A DNA stretch of 64,000 nucleotides from Klebsiella sp. WP3-W18-ESBL-02 (GTDB lineage Bacteria > Pseudomonadota > Gammaproteobacteria > Enterobacterales > Enterobacteriaceae), in assembly GCF_014168815.1 (NCBI RefSeq), contig NZ_AP021972.1, positions 4,340,001-4,404,000 of the forward strand. Direction: 5' to 3'. Position numbers and translations under genes: made by a program. Positions 26,528-35,505 of this stretch are shown here, piece by piece (within the stretch, counting starts at the first letter, position 1; every line of letters starts with the position of its first letter). The notes under the pieces were generated by a model that worked only from the letters and a program-made list of their open reading frames with translations, made no database searches and was not told the DNA's origin.

Positions 26528-27190
26528 TCAACTCTGAAATTTATTATATTCTTTCAAAGCATCATCTACAGAACTAAAAAAATGGCATTCTGACTTGGCA
26601 TCAAAAAGAACTGCAACATCACAATAATCTTTTAATATTGTTGGACTATGTGCAACCATTAGAAATGATGATTCCTTATGCTTTTGAGAAAAAACCTCCT
26701 TACATTTACGCTTAAATCTTTCATCCCCAACGGCTATGACTTCATCTACAAGGTAATAATCGAATTTGAATGCCATGCTTAAACCAAACCCTAGCCGTGA
26801 ACGCATCCCATTGGAATATGTTTTAATGGGCATATCAAAATAATGCCCCAACTCTGCAAACTCTTCGACATAATCGACTTTTTCTTTCAATTCACTCTTC
26901 TTAGAATAAAGACGAGAAACAAATTTCACATTTTCGCGCCCTGTAAGACTACCCTGGCCCCCCCCGGCTAATCCGACAGGCCAAGAAATTGTTCTATCAG
27001 TTATTATTCGCCCACTATCGGGGCGATCTATACCACCAATCATCCGTAATAGAGTTGATTTCCCAGCACCATTCCGCCCAATAATTGCAACACTTTTTCC
27101 GGAAGGGATGGTTACATTTAAATTATTAAACACAAAATGTCTCCCTTTAGGCGTTTTATATGTTTTAGTTAAACCTTCTATTTTTATCAT
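26528..27190 (-). CDS. kpsT: Capsule ABC exporter ATPase KpsT
   Basis: 220-residue ATP-binding subunit of the group 2-type capsule exporter. Walker A is GRNGAGKST (near residue 37), the signature is YSNGMRSRLGFGLSMAF (near 128), Walker B is DYYLVDEVIAVGD, with a switch His in FLMVAHSP. It overlaps the end of kpsM by 4 bp and precedes the split transferase gene. It works with KpsM at the cytoplasmic face of the inner membrane. Confidence 0.95.
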   Translation of the reverse strand: MIKIEGLTKTYKTPKGRHFVFNNLNVTIPSGKSVAIIGRNGAGKSTLLRMIGGIDRPDSGRIITDRTISWPVGLAGGGQGSLTGRENVKFVSRLYSKKSELKEKVDYVEEFAELGHYFDMPIKTYSNGMRSRLGFGLSMAFKFDYYLVDEVIAVGDERFKRKCKEVFSQKHKESSFLMVAHSPTILKDYCDVAVLFDAKSECHFFSSVDDALKEYNKFQS

Positions 27191-27963
27191 GAAGTTAACA
27201 TTGCCTTCTCTCTAAAGTGATATACTGTCAAACCCAGTGTAATAATAGCCAAGGAAATAAAAGATAAATATTGAATACTAGCTCCCTCACTCAAATAGCC
27301 TACACAAACAGCCTCTCGGCTAAGTTCTACAACATGAACAATTGGATTCCATAAAATATAAGGCCAATATTCTTTTGGAATAGAGTGTAAAGGAAACATA
27401 ATACATGAAATAAAATAAAGCGGTTTAACCACTATAGGCAGGAATTTTTCCGTTTCAGGAAATGCATTCCCAATAACCATGAATACCATACCAATTCCAC
27501 ATGAGAAAACAAACAACAGCATCCATGTCATAACCAAACTAACAATACCATTTATCTCCATATCTTCACCAAGGAAACCAAGAATAAACATGAGTATGGC
27601 GTAAACAAATATATAAATTGCAGTTTCTAGTATAGCCCTAGCTAAGATAGTATCTATAGGTTTTACAGGTCTGTAATTGAATAATCCTTGGTTTGCTTCA
27701 ATAGAATTAACACAACGAGACGTAATATTACTAAAAATAAAATATGGAATTATTCCGTTTATAAGAAAAACAGGGAATGAAATATCAGGCATTGTACGAT
27801 GCATAACAAAACCAAATATTCCAACAAGTACCATCAAATGCGCCGCAGGCTCCAACACCGCCCACAGATACCCAAGCCGATACTTCCCAAAGCGGGTTTT
27901 GATTTCCCTCATAAACAGTGCTTTGATAACCGCCTGTTGTACTTCTAAGCCACTTCTCGCCAT
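27187..27963 (-). CDS. kpsM: Capsule ABC exporter permease KpsM
   Basis: 258-residue ABC-2-type permease with about six transmembrane helices. Near-invariant segments MARSGLEVQQAVIKALFMRE, TRFGKYRLGYLWAVLEPAAH and NQGLFNYRPVKPIDT agree with E. coli KpsM. I chose the ATG at 27963 over 27978 because AGGGG lies just upstream and KpsM proteins start MARSG. It is the first gene of the minus-strand operon and is preceded by a JUMPstart/ops element. In classical group 2 loci kpsMT form a separate region 3 downstream of the sugar genes; here they lead the sugar genes. Confidence 0.95.
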   Translation of the reverse strand: MARSGLEVQQAVIKALFMREIKTRFGKYRLGYLWAVLEPAAHLMVLVGIFGFVMHRTMPDISFPVFLINGIIPYFIFSNITSRCVNSIEANQGLFNYRPVKPIDTILARAILETAIYIFVYAILMFILGFLGEDMEINGIVSLVMTWMLLFVFSCGIGMVFMVIGNAFPETEKFLPIVVKPLYFISCIMFPLHSIPKEYWPYILWNPIVHVVELSREAVCVGYLSEGASIQYLSFISLAIITLGLTVYHFREKAMLTS

Positions 27964-27992
27964 ACAACCCCTGTCCATAACTTTATTTTTGG

Positions 27993-28029
27993 CACGCTAC
28001 CGCCCATGGCTCATAGCTACCAGCTCGCT
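27993..28029 (-). promoter_or_regulatory. JUMPstart element with ops (RfaH recruitment) site
   Basis: On the minus strand the ops core GGCGGTAGCGT is exact at 27994-28004. It is preceded by GAGCTGGTAGCT and GAGCCATG, which correspond to the rest of the 39-bp JUMPstart consensus. It lies about 30 bp upstream of kpsM, so RfaH is expected to be loaded onto RNA polymerase here and to prevent early termination in the long AT-rich operon. Confidence 0.92.
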
Positions 28030-28404
28030 AATCGAGAACGACTTATATCCTGGGGAAATGTTTAATGGGGGGAGGCCACAAATATATTAAATACTTGCTT
28101 ATTTATTTCAGCTATTCCTGAGGCCCGAAACATCACTCCATTGAACATTTCAGAAGGCACTTATGCCTTGCTATATTGTACTCAATATCAGATTGTTTCG
28201 TAGCCCATCAGGTTTAATTAAATTAAAAGTACATTTTAAAATAAATAATTTTTGATAGGATATTATCAGAATGGATATATAATCCATATTGAAGATGGTT
28301 GTTTCATTATTTATTAATATCAAAAATAACTATAGATAATAAAACAAAAATAATTTATATAAATATGATATCAATAATAATAAAAATACAGATGTGAAAT
28401 AGAA

Positions 28405-28430
28405 AGGGCTTATCAACTGATAAGCCCTAT
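28405..28430 (-). terminator. nadR terminator
   Basis: AGGGCTTATCA / TGATAAGCCCT hairpin with a 2-4 nt loop, followed on the minus strand by TTTCTATTT, immediately after the nadR stop. Confidence 0.85.
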
Positions 28431-28435
28431 GCTCG

Positions 28436-29662
28436 TTAGTCGCCCATCAGCTCCCGGACCAATTCCACGCAGCGCAGGAAGCGCGAATCATAATCCGCCT
28501 CTTCCACATGCACGAACTCGATATTGTTCTTCTTCAACATCGATACCAGCAGCGTCTGGAACTCTTTGCGGTCGACGGAGCTTCCCAGGCTACGCAGCCC
28601 ATCCGCCACCCATGGCGTGTTGTTTTCCAGCAGGATGACGAGGTCAAAGCGATACTCATCAATCAGCGCCTGTACAAATGGGTGTTCACGGCCTTCGTAC
28701 TTTTTGCAGAACGCCTGGGTGCTCACAAAATCGGTATCGATAAAAGCCACCTTGTTGGCATACTTTACTGCAAAATCAATATACTGTGCGTGGCCGAGGG
28801 CGATTTTGTCATAGTCGGAATACTGTAACGCCATTTCGTCGCCGCCCAGATGCGAGAACACATAATCGCGGCCATATTCCCATGCACTGGTGGTATTAAA
28901 GATATTCGCCAGCTTATTCACCAGCGTCGACTTACCGCTGGATTCACCGCCGAGAATCGCCACCGTGCGCACGAAGAACGGCTTCACTTCCGTTGGGATG
29001 TAATCCCAGTAGCGGAACGGGTTCTCACGAATCTGCGCGCCGCTGATATTCATAAACGTTCGTTTCGGGTCCACCAGCACCGTTTCAATTCCCAGGTGTT
29101 CCAGATACTGCGGCGCGTCGGACTCTTCAGAGGTGTAGATCCAGTTTGGCTGAATCCCCTTCTCTTCCATAAAGGTTTTCATGCCCGCACTCCACACATC
29201 CCAGCCATGCGGGTACGGTTCCATGCCCTCTTCATTGAAAGCATGAATACGAATGTTCTTCTGGTACTTAAAGGTCTGCAGCAGCCAGCGCAGGCGATCG
29301 GGCACGGTAGGCTGCTGCGACATCGCGCTGTCTTCAAACAACGCGCGGTCACGGGTATCGTCGTACCCCATGATGATATGCAGCTCATCCACCTGGCTAC
29401 AGGCGCGCTGAATCAGATAAATATGCCCCGTATGTAGCGGGTAGAATTTACCAAACACCACGCCGATATTTTTCTGCTGGCGCGGAAACTCCAGCCCGAG
29501 GAAACGGTGCAACGCTTCCAGCTTTTGCGCGCTGGGACTTTTAATTTTGGCGTTGAGAAGCTGGCTTAAATAGCCCTTGGTCATACCGCTGGCGTCTGCA
29601 ACCTGCTGCAACGTACAGCCTTTTTGACGGATTGCGGTTTTAAGATAGTCGAACGACGACAC
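28436..29662 (-). CDS. nadR: NadR: transcriptional repressor, NMN adenylyltransferase and ribosylnicotinamide kinase
   Basis: 408-residue trifunctional NAD regulator. The N-terminal helix-turn-helix is CTLQQVADASGMTKGYLSQL (about residues 16-35). The nucleotidyltransferase centre is GVVFGKFYPLHTGHIYLIQR. The kinase has the P-loop LGGESSGKSTLVNK (near 235). I chose the GTG start at 29662 because AGGAGG stands at the right distance and the protein then begins MSSFDYLKTA as in E. coli. It represses NAD synthesis genes when NAD is high. It follows radA. Confidence 0.95.
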   Translation of the reverse strand: MSSFDYLKTAIRQKGCTLQQVADASGMTKGYLSQLLNAKIKSPSAQKLEALHRFLGLEFPRQQKNIGVVFGKFYPLHTGHIYLIQRACSQVDELHIIMGYDDTRDRALFEDSAMSQQPTVPDRLRWLLQTFKYQKNIRIHAFNEEGMEPYPHGWDVWSAGMKTFMEEKGIQPNWIYTSEESDAPQYLEHLGIETVLVDPKRTFMNISGAQIRENPFRYWDYIPTEVKPFFVRTVAILGGESSGKSTLVNKLANIFNTTSAWEYGRDYVFSHLGGDEMALQYSDYDKIALGHAQYIDFAVKYANKVAFIDTDFVSTQAFCKKYEGREHPFVQALIDEYRFDLVILLENNTPWVADGLRSLGSSVDRKEFQTLLVSMLKKNNIEFVHVEEADYDSRFLRCVELVRELMGD

Positions 29663-29710
29663 AAGAGCCTCCTGCAAAATTGGGGTAAATCATCTACCCA
29701 TTATACAAAA

Positions 29711-29741
29711 AACCCGGATGTACTCACGGTACTATCCGGGG
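29711..29741 (-). terminator. radA terminator
   Basis: CCCGGAT...ATCCGGG hairpin with inner GTAC pairing, then TTTTTT on the minus strand, between radA and nadR. Confidence 0.85.
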
Positions 29742-29781
29742 AGAAAGAGACCGGCGTCGCAGCGCGCGCCGGAGTCGGTCA

Positions 29782-31164
29782 CTATAGGTCGTCAAAGACG
29801 TTAAGCGCGTCGGAGAGTTTCTTCACGCCAAACACCTTCATCCCTTCCGGGACTTTTTTCGGTACGTTAGCGGCAGGAACAATAGCCCGGCGGAAGCCGT
29901 GCTTCGCCGCTTCAGAAATACGCTCCTGCCCGCTCGGCACGGGGCGAATCTCGCCGGCCAGGCCGACTTCGCCAAATACCACCAGATCCTGCGGCAGCGG
30001 CCTGTCGCGCAGGCTGGAGACCATCGCCAGCAGCAGCGCCAGGTCGGCGCTGGTTTCAGTGACCTTCACCCCGCCGACCACATTGACGAACACATCCTGA
30101 TCCGCCATCTGCAGACCACCGTGACGATGCAATACGGCCAGCAGGATCGCCAGACGGTTTTGCTCAAGGCCAACGGCCACTCGCCGTGGGTTACCCATCA
30201 TCGAGTGATCCACCAGCGCCTGAATCTCAACCAGCAGCGGCCGAGTGCCTTCCCACACCACCATCACCGAACTGCCTGAAGTGACCTCATCGCCGCGGCT
30301 CAGGAAGATAGCGGAAGGGTTGCTCACTTCACGCAGCCCCTGCTCGGTCATCGCAAAAACGCCCAGTTCGTTCACCGCACCAAAGCGGTTTTTGTGACTG
30401 CGCAGGGTACGGAAGCGCGAGTCGGCATCGCCATCGAGCAGTACCGAACAGTCGATGCAGTGCTCCAGCACTTTTGGCCCCGCCAGCGATCCGTCTTTGG
30501 TGACGTGCCCCACCATGACGATAGCCACGCCGCGCGTCTTGGCAAAGCGCGTCAGATAAGCGGCGGTTTCGCGCACCTGCGCTACGCTGCCCGGCGACGA
30601 CTGGATATCCGCCATATGCATCACCTGGATGGAATCGATAACCATCAGCTTCGGCTGCTCTTCTTCGGCAATCTGGCAAATCTGCTCGATGCTGGTTTCC
30701 GAGAGCATATTCAGGTTAGCGGTCGGCAGGCCCAAACGGTGCGCACGCATCGCCACCTGCTGCAACGACTCTTCGCCGGTGACGTATAGGGTTTTCATCT
30801 GCTCTGCCAGCTTGCACAGCGTTTGCAGCAGCAGCGTCGATTTCCCCGCCCCCGGGTTACCGCCAATCAGGATAGCACTGCCGGGCACCACGCCACCGCC
30901 CAGCACGCGGTCGAACTCTTTAAAGCCAGTCGAAAAACGCGGCAGCTCTTCCAGGCTGATATCCGACAGTTTCTGCACCTTAGCCACGCCAGCATTACCG
31001 GCATAGCCGCTCAGGCGCTCGTTACGTGCGACCGTGGGAGAAGCGGCTACGCGCACTTCGGTGATGGTATTCCACGCATGGCAGGCGCTGCATTGCCCCT
31101 GCCAGCGCGGGTAGTCCGCACCGCACTCATTACAAACAAATGCGCGTTTAGGAGCTTTCGCCAC
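29782..31164 (-). CDS. radA: DNA repair protein RadA
   Basis: 460-residue RecA-like branch-migration ATPase of recombination repair. It has an N-terminal C4 zinc finger (CNECGADYPRWQGQCSAC, residues 11-28), Walker A GGNPGAGKSTLLLQ (near 100), the RadA-specific KNRFG motif (near 258) and a C-terminal Lon-like domain. Length equals the E. coli protein. It is 10 bp downstream of serB and probably co-transcribed. Confidence 0.97.
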   Translation of the reverse strand: MAKAPKRAFVCNECGADYPRWQGQCSACHAWNTITEVRVAASPTVARNERLSGYAGNAGVAKVQKLSDISLEELPRFSTGFKEFDRVLGGGVVPGSAILIGGNPGAGKSTLLLQTLCKLAEQMKTLYVTGEESLQQVAMRAHRLGLPTANLNMLSETSIEQICQIAEEEQPKLMVIDSIQVMHMADIQSSPGSVAQVRETAAYLTRFAKTRGVAIVMVGHVTKDGSLAGPKVLEHCIDCSVLLDGDADSRFRTLRSHKNRFGAVNELGVFAMTEQGLREVSNPSAIFLSRGDEVTSGSSVMVVWEGTRPLLVEIQALVDHSMMGNPRRVAVGLEQNRLAILLAVLHRHGGLQMADQDVFVNVVGGVKVTETSADLALLLAMVSSLRDRPLPQDLVVFGEVGLAGEIRPVPSGQERISEAAKHGFRRAIVPAANVPKKVPEGMKVFGVKKLSDALNVFDDL

Positions 31165-31174
31165 GTTAACCTCT

Positions 31175-32146
31175 TTATTTCTGATTCATGCTGCCGGAGA
31201 GAATGCAGAACACCCCCATTAAATCGGCATGACGGATAGTGACTTCCGTCTGTTCATTCACTTTCGGTTTGGCATGATACGCAATCCCCAGACCGGCTTT
31301 CTTGATCATCGGCAGGTCGTTGGCGCCGTCGCCGATAGCCACGGTTTGCGCATGCGGAATTTCATATTTTTCAGCCAGCTGCAGCAGCGTTTTCGCCTTG
31401 TATTGCGCATCGACGATATCACCGACCACTTCACCGGTCAGCTTGCCGTCGCGAATGCCCAGCTCGTTGGCCACCGCGGCGGTCAGACGCAGCTTGTCGC
31501 GCAGATATTCCGCGAAGAAGGTAAAGCCGCCGGAGGCAATCGCCACCTTCCAGCCCAGCGTTTCCAGCTTCAGCACCAGTTGCGTCAGCCCCGGCATTAA
31601 CGGCAGCGTATCGCGCACCTGACGCAGAATATCAGCGTCCGCATCTTTCAGCGTTGCTACCCGCTGACGCAGGCTGGCGCTAAAGTCGAGTTCACCGCGC
31701 ATTGCACGTTCCGTCACTTCAGAAACCAGTTCGCCGGTGCCTGCCAGCTTGGCGATTTCATCAATACACTCGATCTGAATGGCCGTAGAGTCCATATCCA
31801 TCACCAGCAGGCCCGGCGTACGCAGATGCGGAATTTTGCCCAGCGGAGCAACATCAAGCCCGGCGTCGTGCGCCAGACGCGTCGCCCGCGGCGTTAATGA
31901 CCCTGCCAGACGAATGACCTGGTAATCTTCCACGCACCAGGCGGCAACAATCACCATCGCTGCGCCCAGCTTGCGCTGGTAGGTCGTCAGACGTTCTTTA
32001 TTCAGGCCGCGGCCGTACAGCAGCCAGCCGCTACGGCCAGCATGGTAATCCAGCGGCATCACTTCATCACCGCTGAGCGAAAGCGGCAACCCAGGCCACA
32101 AGGAGACATCTTCAGGCAGGTCGCACCAGGTCAAACTGTTTGGCAT
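31175..32146 (-). CDS. serB: Phosphoserine phosphatase
   Basis: 323-residue HAD enzyme, last step of serine biosynthesis. The DxD motif is LLVMDMDSTAIQIE (near residue 109), motif II is AIASGGFTFF, and motif III/IV are VAIGDGANDLPMI. An N-terminal regulatory domain of about 90 residues precedes. I chose the ATG at 32146 (MPNSLTWCDLPEDVSLWPGL), where the family starts, although the frame is open to 32263 and would overlap smp. It is divergent from smp and upstream of radA. Confidence 0.96.
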   Translation of the reverse strand: MPNSLTWCDLPEDVSLWPGLPLSLSGDEVMPLDYHAGRSGWLLYGRGLNKERLTTYQRKLGAAMVIVAAWCVEDYQVIRLAGSLTPRATRLAHDAGLDVAPLGKIPHLRTPGLLVMDMDSTAIQIECIDEIAKLAGTGELVSEVTERAMRGELDFSASLRQRVATLKDADADILRQVRDTLPLMPGLTQLVLKLETLGWKVAIASGGFTFFAEYLRDKLRLTAAVANELGIRDGKLTGEVVGDIVDAQYKAKTLLQLAEKYEIPHAQTVAIGDGANDLPMIKKAGLGIAYHAKPKVNEQTEVTIRHADLMGVFCILSGSMNQK

Positions 32147-32250
32147 TACAGCTCCAATCTTCTTTATTAAGCCCAGGAAAATAACGCATGAGGCTACCTT
32201 GTAACCAGCGCTTCTGGCAACATTAAGCTGTAAATTTTCAAAGGTGGAAT

Positions 32251-32883
32251 ATGGTTCGCGCAAAACTGAAATTTCGGCTGCATCGTACGGTCATTGTCCT
32301 GATCTGTCTCGCGCTGCTTGTCGCGCTGATGCAGGGGGCCTCCTGGTTCAGCCAGCAAAGCCAGAAACAACGAAACCCACAGCTTGAAGAGTTGGCAAGA
32401 ACGCTGGCATATCAGGTGTCGCTGAACCTCGCGCCAATGATGAAAACCGAAACGCCAGACGAGAAAAAGATTGGCCAACTGCTGAAACAGCTCACCGCCA
32501 AAAGCCGCATCCTGGACGCTGGCGTCTATGATGAAGAGGGCAACCTTATCGCCCGCGCCGGCGAGCAGGTAGCGCTTCGCGATCGGCTAGCGCTGGACGG
32601 TAAAAAAGCCGGGGGGTATTTTAACCAGCAGATTGTCGAGCCAATCAACGGCAAAAACGGCCCGCTCGGCTATCTGCGCCTGACGCTCGATACCCATACC
32701 ATCGCCACGGAATCCCGCCAGGTGGATAACACCACCAATATTTTACGCCTGATGTTGCTGCTGTCGCTGGCCATTGGCGTGGTGCTGGCCCGCACGCTGC
32801 TGCGCGGCAAACGCACCCGCTGGCAGCAGTCACCGTTCCTGTTAACCGCGAACAAGCCGGTACAGGACGAAGATAAAGACTAA
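32251..32883 (+). CDS. smp: Membrane protein Smp (YtjB)
   Basis: 210-residue inner-membrane protein with one transmembrane segment near residues 13-30 (VIVLICLALLVALMQGASWF) and a second near 165-182 (LRLMLLLSLAIGVVLA), enclosing a periplasmic domain. Function is not established. Length is close to the E. coli homologue (214). It starts divergently from serB and ends 18 bp before lplA, suggesting an operon. Confidence 0.92.
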   Translation: MVRAKLKFRLHRTVIVLICLALLVALMQGASWFSQQSQKQRNPQLEELARTLAYQVSLNLAPMMKTETPDEKKIGQLLKQLTAKSRILDAGVYDEEGNLIARAGEQVALRDRLALDGKKAGGYFNQQIVEPINGKNGPLGYLRLTLDTHTIATESRQVDNTTNILRLMLLLSLAIGVVLARTLLRGKRTRWQQSPFLLTANKPVQDEDKD

Positions 32884-32901
32884 ACAGAAAAGGAAATCGC
32901 C

Positions 32902-33918
32902 ATGACAACGCTGCGCCTGCTGCTTTCAGACTCTCACGACCCGTGGTTTAACCTTGCGGTAGAAGAGTGTATTTTCCGTCAGATGCCTGCCACCCAGCGG
33001 GTGCTGTTCCTCTGGCGCAACGCGGACACGGTCGTGATTGGCCGCGCGCAAAACCCGTGGAAAGAGTGCAACACCCGCCGCATGGAAGAAGATAACGTCC
33101 GGCTGGCACGACGCAGTAGCGGCGGCGGCGCGGTGTTCCACGATCTCGGCAACACCTGCTTTACCTTTATGGCGGGCAAACCGGAGTACGATAAAACGAT
33201 CTCAACCGCTATCGTGCTTGAAGCGCTGAATTCACTCGGTGTGACCGCAGAGGCCTCCGGGCGTAACGATCTGATCGTCAAAACCGAGGAAGGCGAGCGC
33301 AAAGTGTCCGGCTCCGCGTACCGCGAGACCAAGGACCGTGGTTTTCACCACGGCACGCTGCTGCTGAATGCCGATCTAAGCCGATTGGCAAACTATCTGA
33401 ATCCGGATAAGAAAAAGCTACAGGCGAAAGGTATTACTTCCGTGCGCGGCCGCGTCGCTAACCTGGTGGAACTGCTGCCTGACGTGACTCACGAGCAGAT
33501 TTGTACCGCCGTAACCGAGGCCTTTTTCCGTCACTATGGCGAGCGCGTAGACGCCGAGATTATCTCCCCGGACAAAGCGCCGGATCTGCCGAATTTTGCC
33601 GAAACCTTTGCCCGCCAGAGCAGCTGGGAGTGGAACTTTGGTCAGGCGCCGGCCTTCTCGCATCTGCTGGACGAGCGTTTCACCTGGGGCGGCGTTGAAC
33701 TGCATTTCGACGTTGAAAAAGGCGTGATTACCCGCACCCAGATCTTCACCGATAGCCTCAACCCCGCGCCGCTGGAAGCACTGGCGGAGCGGCTACAGGG
33801 CTGCCAGTATCGCGCCGATGTTTTACAGCAAACTTGTGAAGCGCTGGTTGCGGAATATCCGGATCAGGAAAGCGAGCTTCGTGAGCTGGCGGCGTGGGTC
33901 GCAGGGGCCGTGCGCTAA
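32902..33918 (+). CDS. lplA: Lipoate-protein ligase A
   Basis: 338 residues. It activates lipoate with ATP and attaches it to lipoyl domains of 2-oxoacid dehydrogenases and the glycine cleavage H protein. The BPL/LplA signature RRSSGGGAVFHDLGNTCFTF (about residues 70-89) and SGSAYRETKDRGFHHGTLL (near 137) are clear, and the lipoate-binding region RNDLIVK is present. It follows smp and precedes a BIME and RAYT gene. Length is standard. Confidence 0.97.
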   Translation: MTTLRLLLSDSHDPWFNLAVEECIFRQMPATQRVLFLWRNADTVVIGRAQNPWKECNTRRMEEDNVRLARRSSGGGAVFHDLGNTCFTFMAGKPEYDKTISTAIVLEALNSLGVTAEASGRNDLIVKTEEGERKVSGSAYRETKDRGFHHGTLLLNADLSRLANYLNPDKKKLQAKGITSVRGRVANLVELLPDVTHEQICTAVTEAFFRHYGERVDAEIISPDKAPDLPNFAETFARQSSWEWNFGQAPAFSHLLDERFTWGGVELHFDVEKGVITRTQIFTDSLNPAPLEALAERLQGCQYRADVLQQTCEALVAEYPDQESELRELAAWVAGAVR

Positions 33919-33935
33919 GCGACTGATAGCGAATT

Positions 33936-34005
33936 GCCGGATGGCGGCTACGCCTTATCCGGCCTACAACAGACTGTAGGCCCGGTAAGCACAGCGCCAC
34001 CGGGC
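33936..34005. repeat. BIME left of the RAYT gene
   Basis: Two opposed REP units: GCCGGATGGCGGCTACGCC at 33936, and its partner type (GTAGGCCCGGTAAGC...CACCGGGC) ending at 34005. Nearly identical (68 of 70 bases) to the unit pair at 34601-34670. Confidence 0.93.
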
Positions 34006-34006
34006 A

Positions 34007-34498
34007 TTAACAGCGTTCTCCGGTCTCAAGGTCCATCAACTCCCCGGCCCAATCGACCGGGTAAACGCCCTCGCGAACATGTCGATGAAAGGTCGAAAAC
34101 GGCCAATCCTGAACACGCGATACCCAACCGTGTTTTATCGGGTTGATGTAGATGTAATCGATATGGCGGCGATAATCACGCTCGTCGCGTATCGTATGCT
34201 CCCAGAATCGCGGCTGCCACACGGTTTGGTGTAGCAATGATTGAGTGAATCGCTTTTTAATTTCACGCCAGCGAGAAGAAAAATCACAGTCATTCGCGGG
34301 AAGCGTCCAGATGCAGTGAAGATGCTCGGGGAGAATGACCCAGGCGTCGATATAAAAGGGTTTAATGCGCTTAACCACACGAACTGCGGCACGGAGTTCA
34401 GCAATATTCCTGATTAAAAGATCGCTTTGCCTGTCTTTGAGATTTACGGTGAAAAACCATGTTCCACCGTTGATGTAATGGCGGCGATAGTTCGACAT
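34007..34498 (-). CDS. REP-associated tyrosine transposase (RAYT)
   Basis: 163-residue Y1-HUH (IS200/IS605-related) nuclease domesticated with REP repeats. The N-terminus MSNYRRHYINGGTWFFTVNL, the metal-binding motif VILPEHLHCIW with H-x-H (near residue 57), and IRDERDYRRHIDYIYINPIK carrying the catalytic Tyr (near 110-120) are all present. Such proteins cut and process REP hairpins. It is flanked at both sides by near-identical BIMEs, which supports that it recognises this REP type. It appears intact. Confidence 0.9.
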   Translation of the reverse strand: MSNYRRHYINGGTWFFTVNLKDRQSDLLIRNIAELRAAVRVVKRIKPFYIDAWVILPEHLHCIWTLPANDCDFSSRWREIKKRFTQSLLHQTVWQPRFWEHTIRDERDYRRHIDYIYINPIKHGWVSRVQDWPFSTFHRHVREGVYPVDWAGELMDLETGERC

Positions 34499-34600
34499 TT
34501 TGTTTTTCCTTTAACAAAATTCGACCTTATCGGGTTCGTTGCAGATGGCAAGATTGGGAGAGAGTTTTGAGAAGGAAGCTCGCAATATATGCGACGAATT

Positions 34601-34670
34601 GCCGGATGGCGGCTGCGCCTTATCCGGCCTACAACAGACTGTAGGCCCGGTAAGCAAAGCGCCACCGGGC
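34601..34670. repeat. BIME right of the RAYT gene
   Basis: GCCGGATGGCGGCTGCGCC at 34601 and opposed unit ending CACCGGGC at 34670. Same orientation as the copy at 33936-34005, with two substitutions. Confidence 0.93.
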
Positions 34671-34682
34671 ACACAAACAACG

Positions 34683-35402
34683 TTACTCTTTATCGCCCAG
34701 CAGAACGGATTCCAGCGCGATTTTGATCATGTCGTTGAAGGTCGTCTGACGTTCAGCGGCAGTAGTCTGCTCGTGAGTACGGATATGGTCGGACACGGTG
34801 CAGATGGTCAGCGCTTTCGCACCGAATTCTGCGGCTACGCCGTAGATGCCCGCCGCTTCCATTTCCACGCCCAGCACGCCGTATTTTTCCATGACGTCGA
34901 ACATTTCGCCGTCCGGAGAATAGAACAGATCGGCAGAGAACAGGTTACCCACGCGCGCGTCTACGCCCAGCGCTTTTGCCGCATCAACAGCGTTACGCAC
35001 CATGTCGAAGTCAGCGATAGCGGCGAAATCATGATCTTTAAAGCGGATACGGTTAACTTTGGAGTCGGTGCAGGCCCCCATACCAATAACCACGTCACGC
35101 AGTTTGACGTCCATACGCACGGCACCGCAGGAGCCTACGCGAATGATTTTCTTCACGCCGAAATCGGTGATCAGCTCTTTGGTGTAGATGGAGCAGGACG
35201 GAATCCCCATACCGTGACCCATCACGGAGATCTTACGGCCTTTGTAGGTACCGGTGAAACCTAACATGCCGCGAACGTTGTTCACTTCACGGACATCTTC
35301 GAGGAAAGTTTCAGCAATGTGCTTCGCACGCAGCGGGTCGCCCGGCATCAGCACAACATCAGCGAAATCGCCCATTTCAGCGTTAATATGTGGGGTTGCC
35401 AT
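34683..35402 (-). CDS. deoD: Purine nucleoside phosphorylase
   Basis: 239-residue cytoplasmic phosphorylase cleaving purine (deoxy)nucleosides to base and (deoxy)ribose-1-phosphate. Motifs include [16 protein letters not shown] (phosphate-binding), [17 protein letters not shown], and [13 protein letters not shown] with the nucleoside-contacting Glu residues. Length is standard. It is the last gene of deoCABD, separated from deoB by a BIME. Confidence 0.97.
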
Positions 35403-35429
35403 CGTTTTATCCTTATTTAAATTGTCAGC

Positions 35430-35498
35430 GCCTGATGGCGGCTACGCCTTATCAGGCCTACAAAAAACGTAGGCCCGGTAAGCGAAGCGCCACCGGGC
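35430..35498. repeat. BIME between deoD and deoB
   Basis: REP units GCCTGATGGCGGCTACGCC (35430) and an opposed one ending CACCGGGC (35498). Such elements inside deo may give differential mRNA stability. Confidence 0.92.
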
Positions 35499-35505
35499 AA
35501 TTGCA

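Larger units (their letters stand above)
27964..28435. other. kpsM leader region and right junction of the capsule locus
   Basis: 472 bp without a gene. The JUMPstart is at 27993-28029, and the nadR terminator at 28405-28430. Between about 28080 and 28400 the sequence is extremely AT-rich and probably holds the kps promoter and H-NS-type silencing sites, which is inference. I see no ORF. Confidence 0.7.

Noticed and set aside
30329..30679. 116-codon minus-strand frame inside radA
   Set aside because: Alternative frame of radA with no start context or domain.
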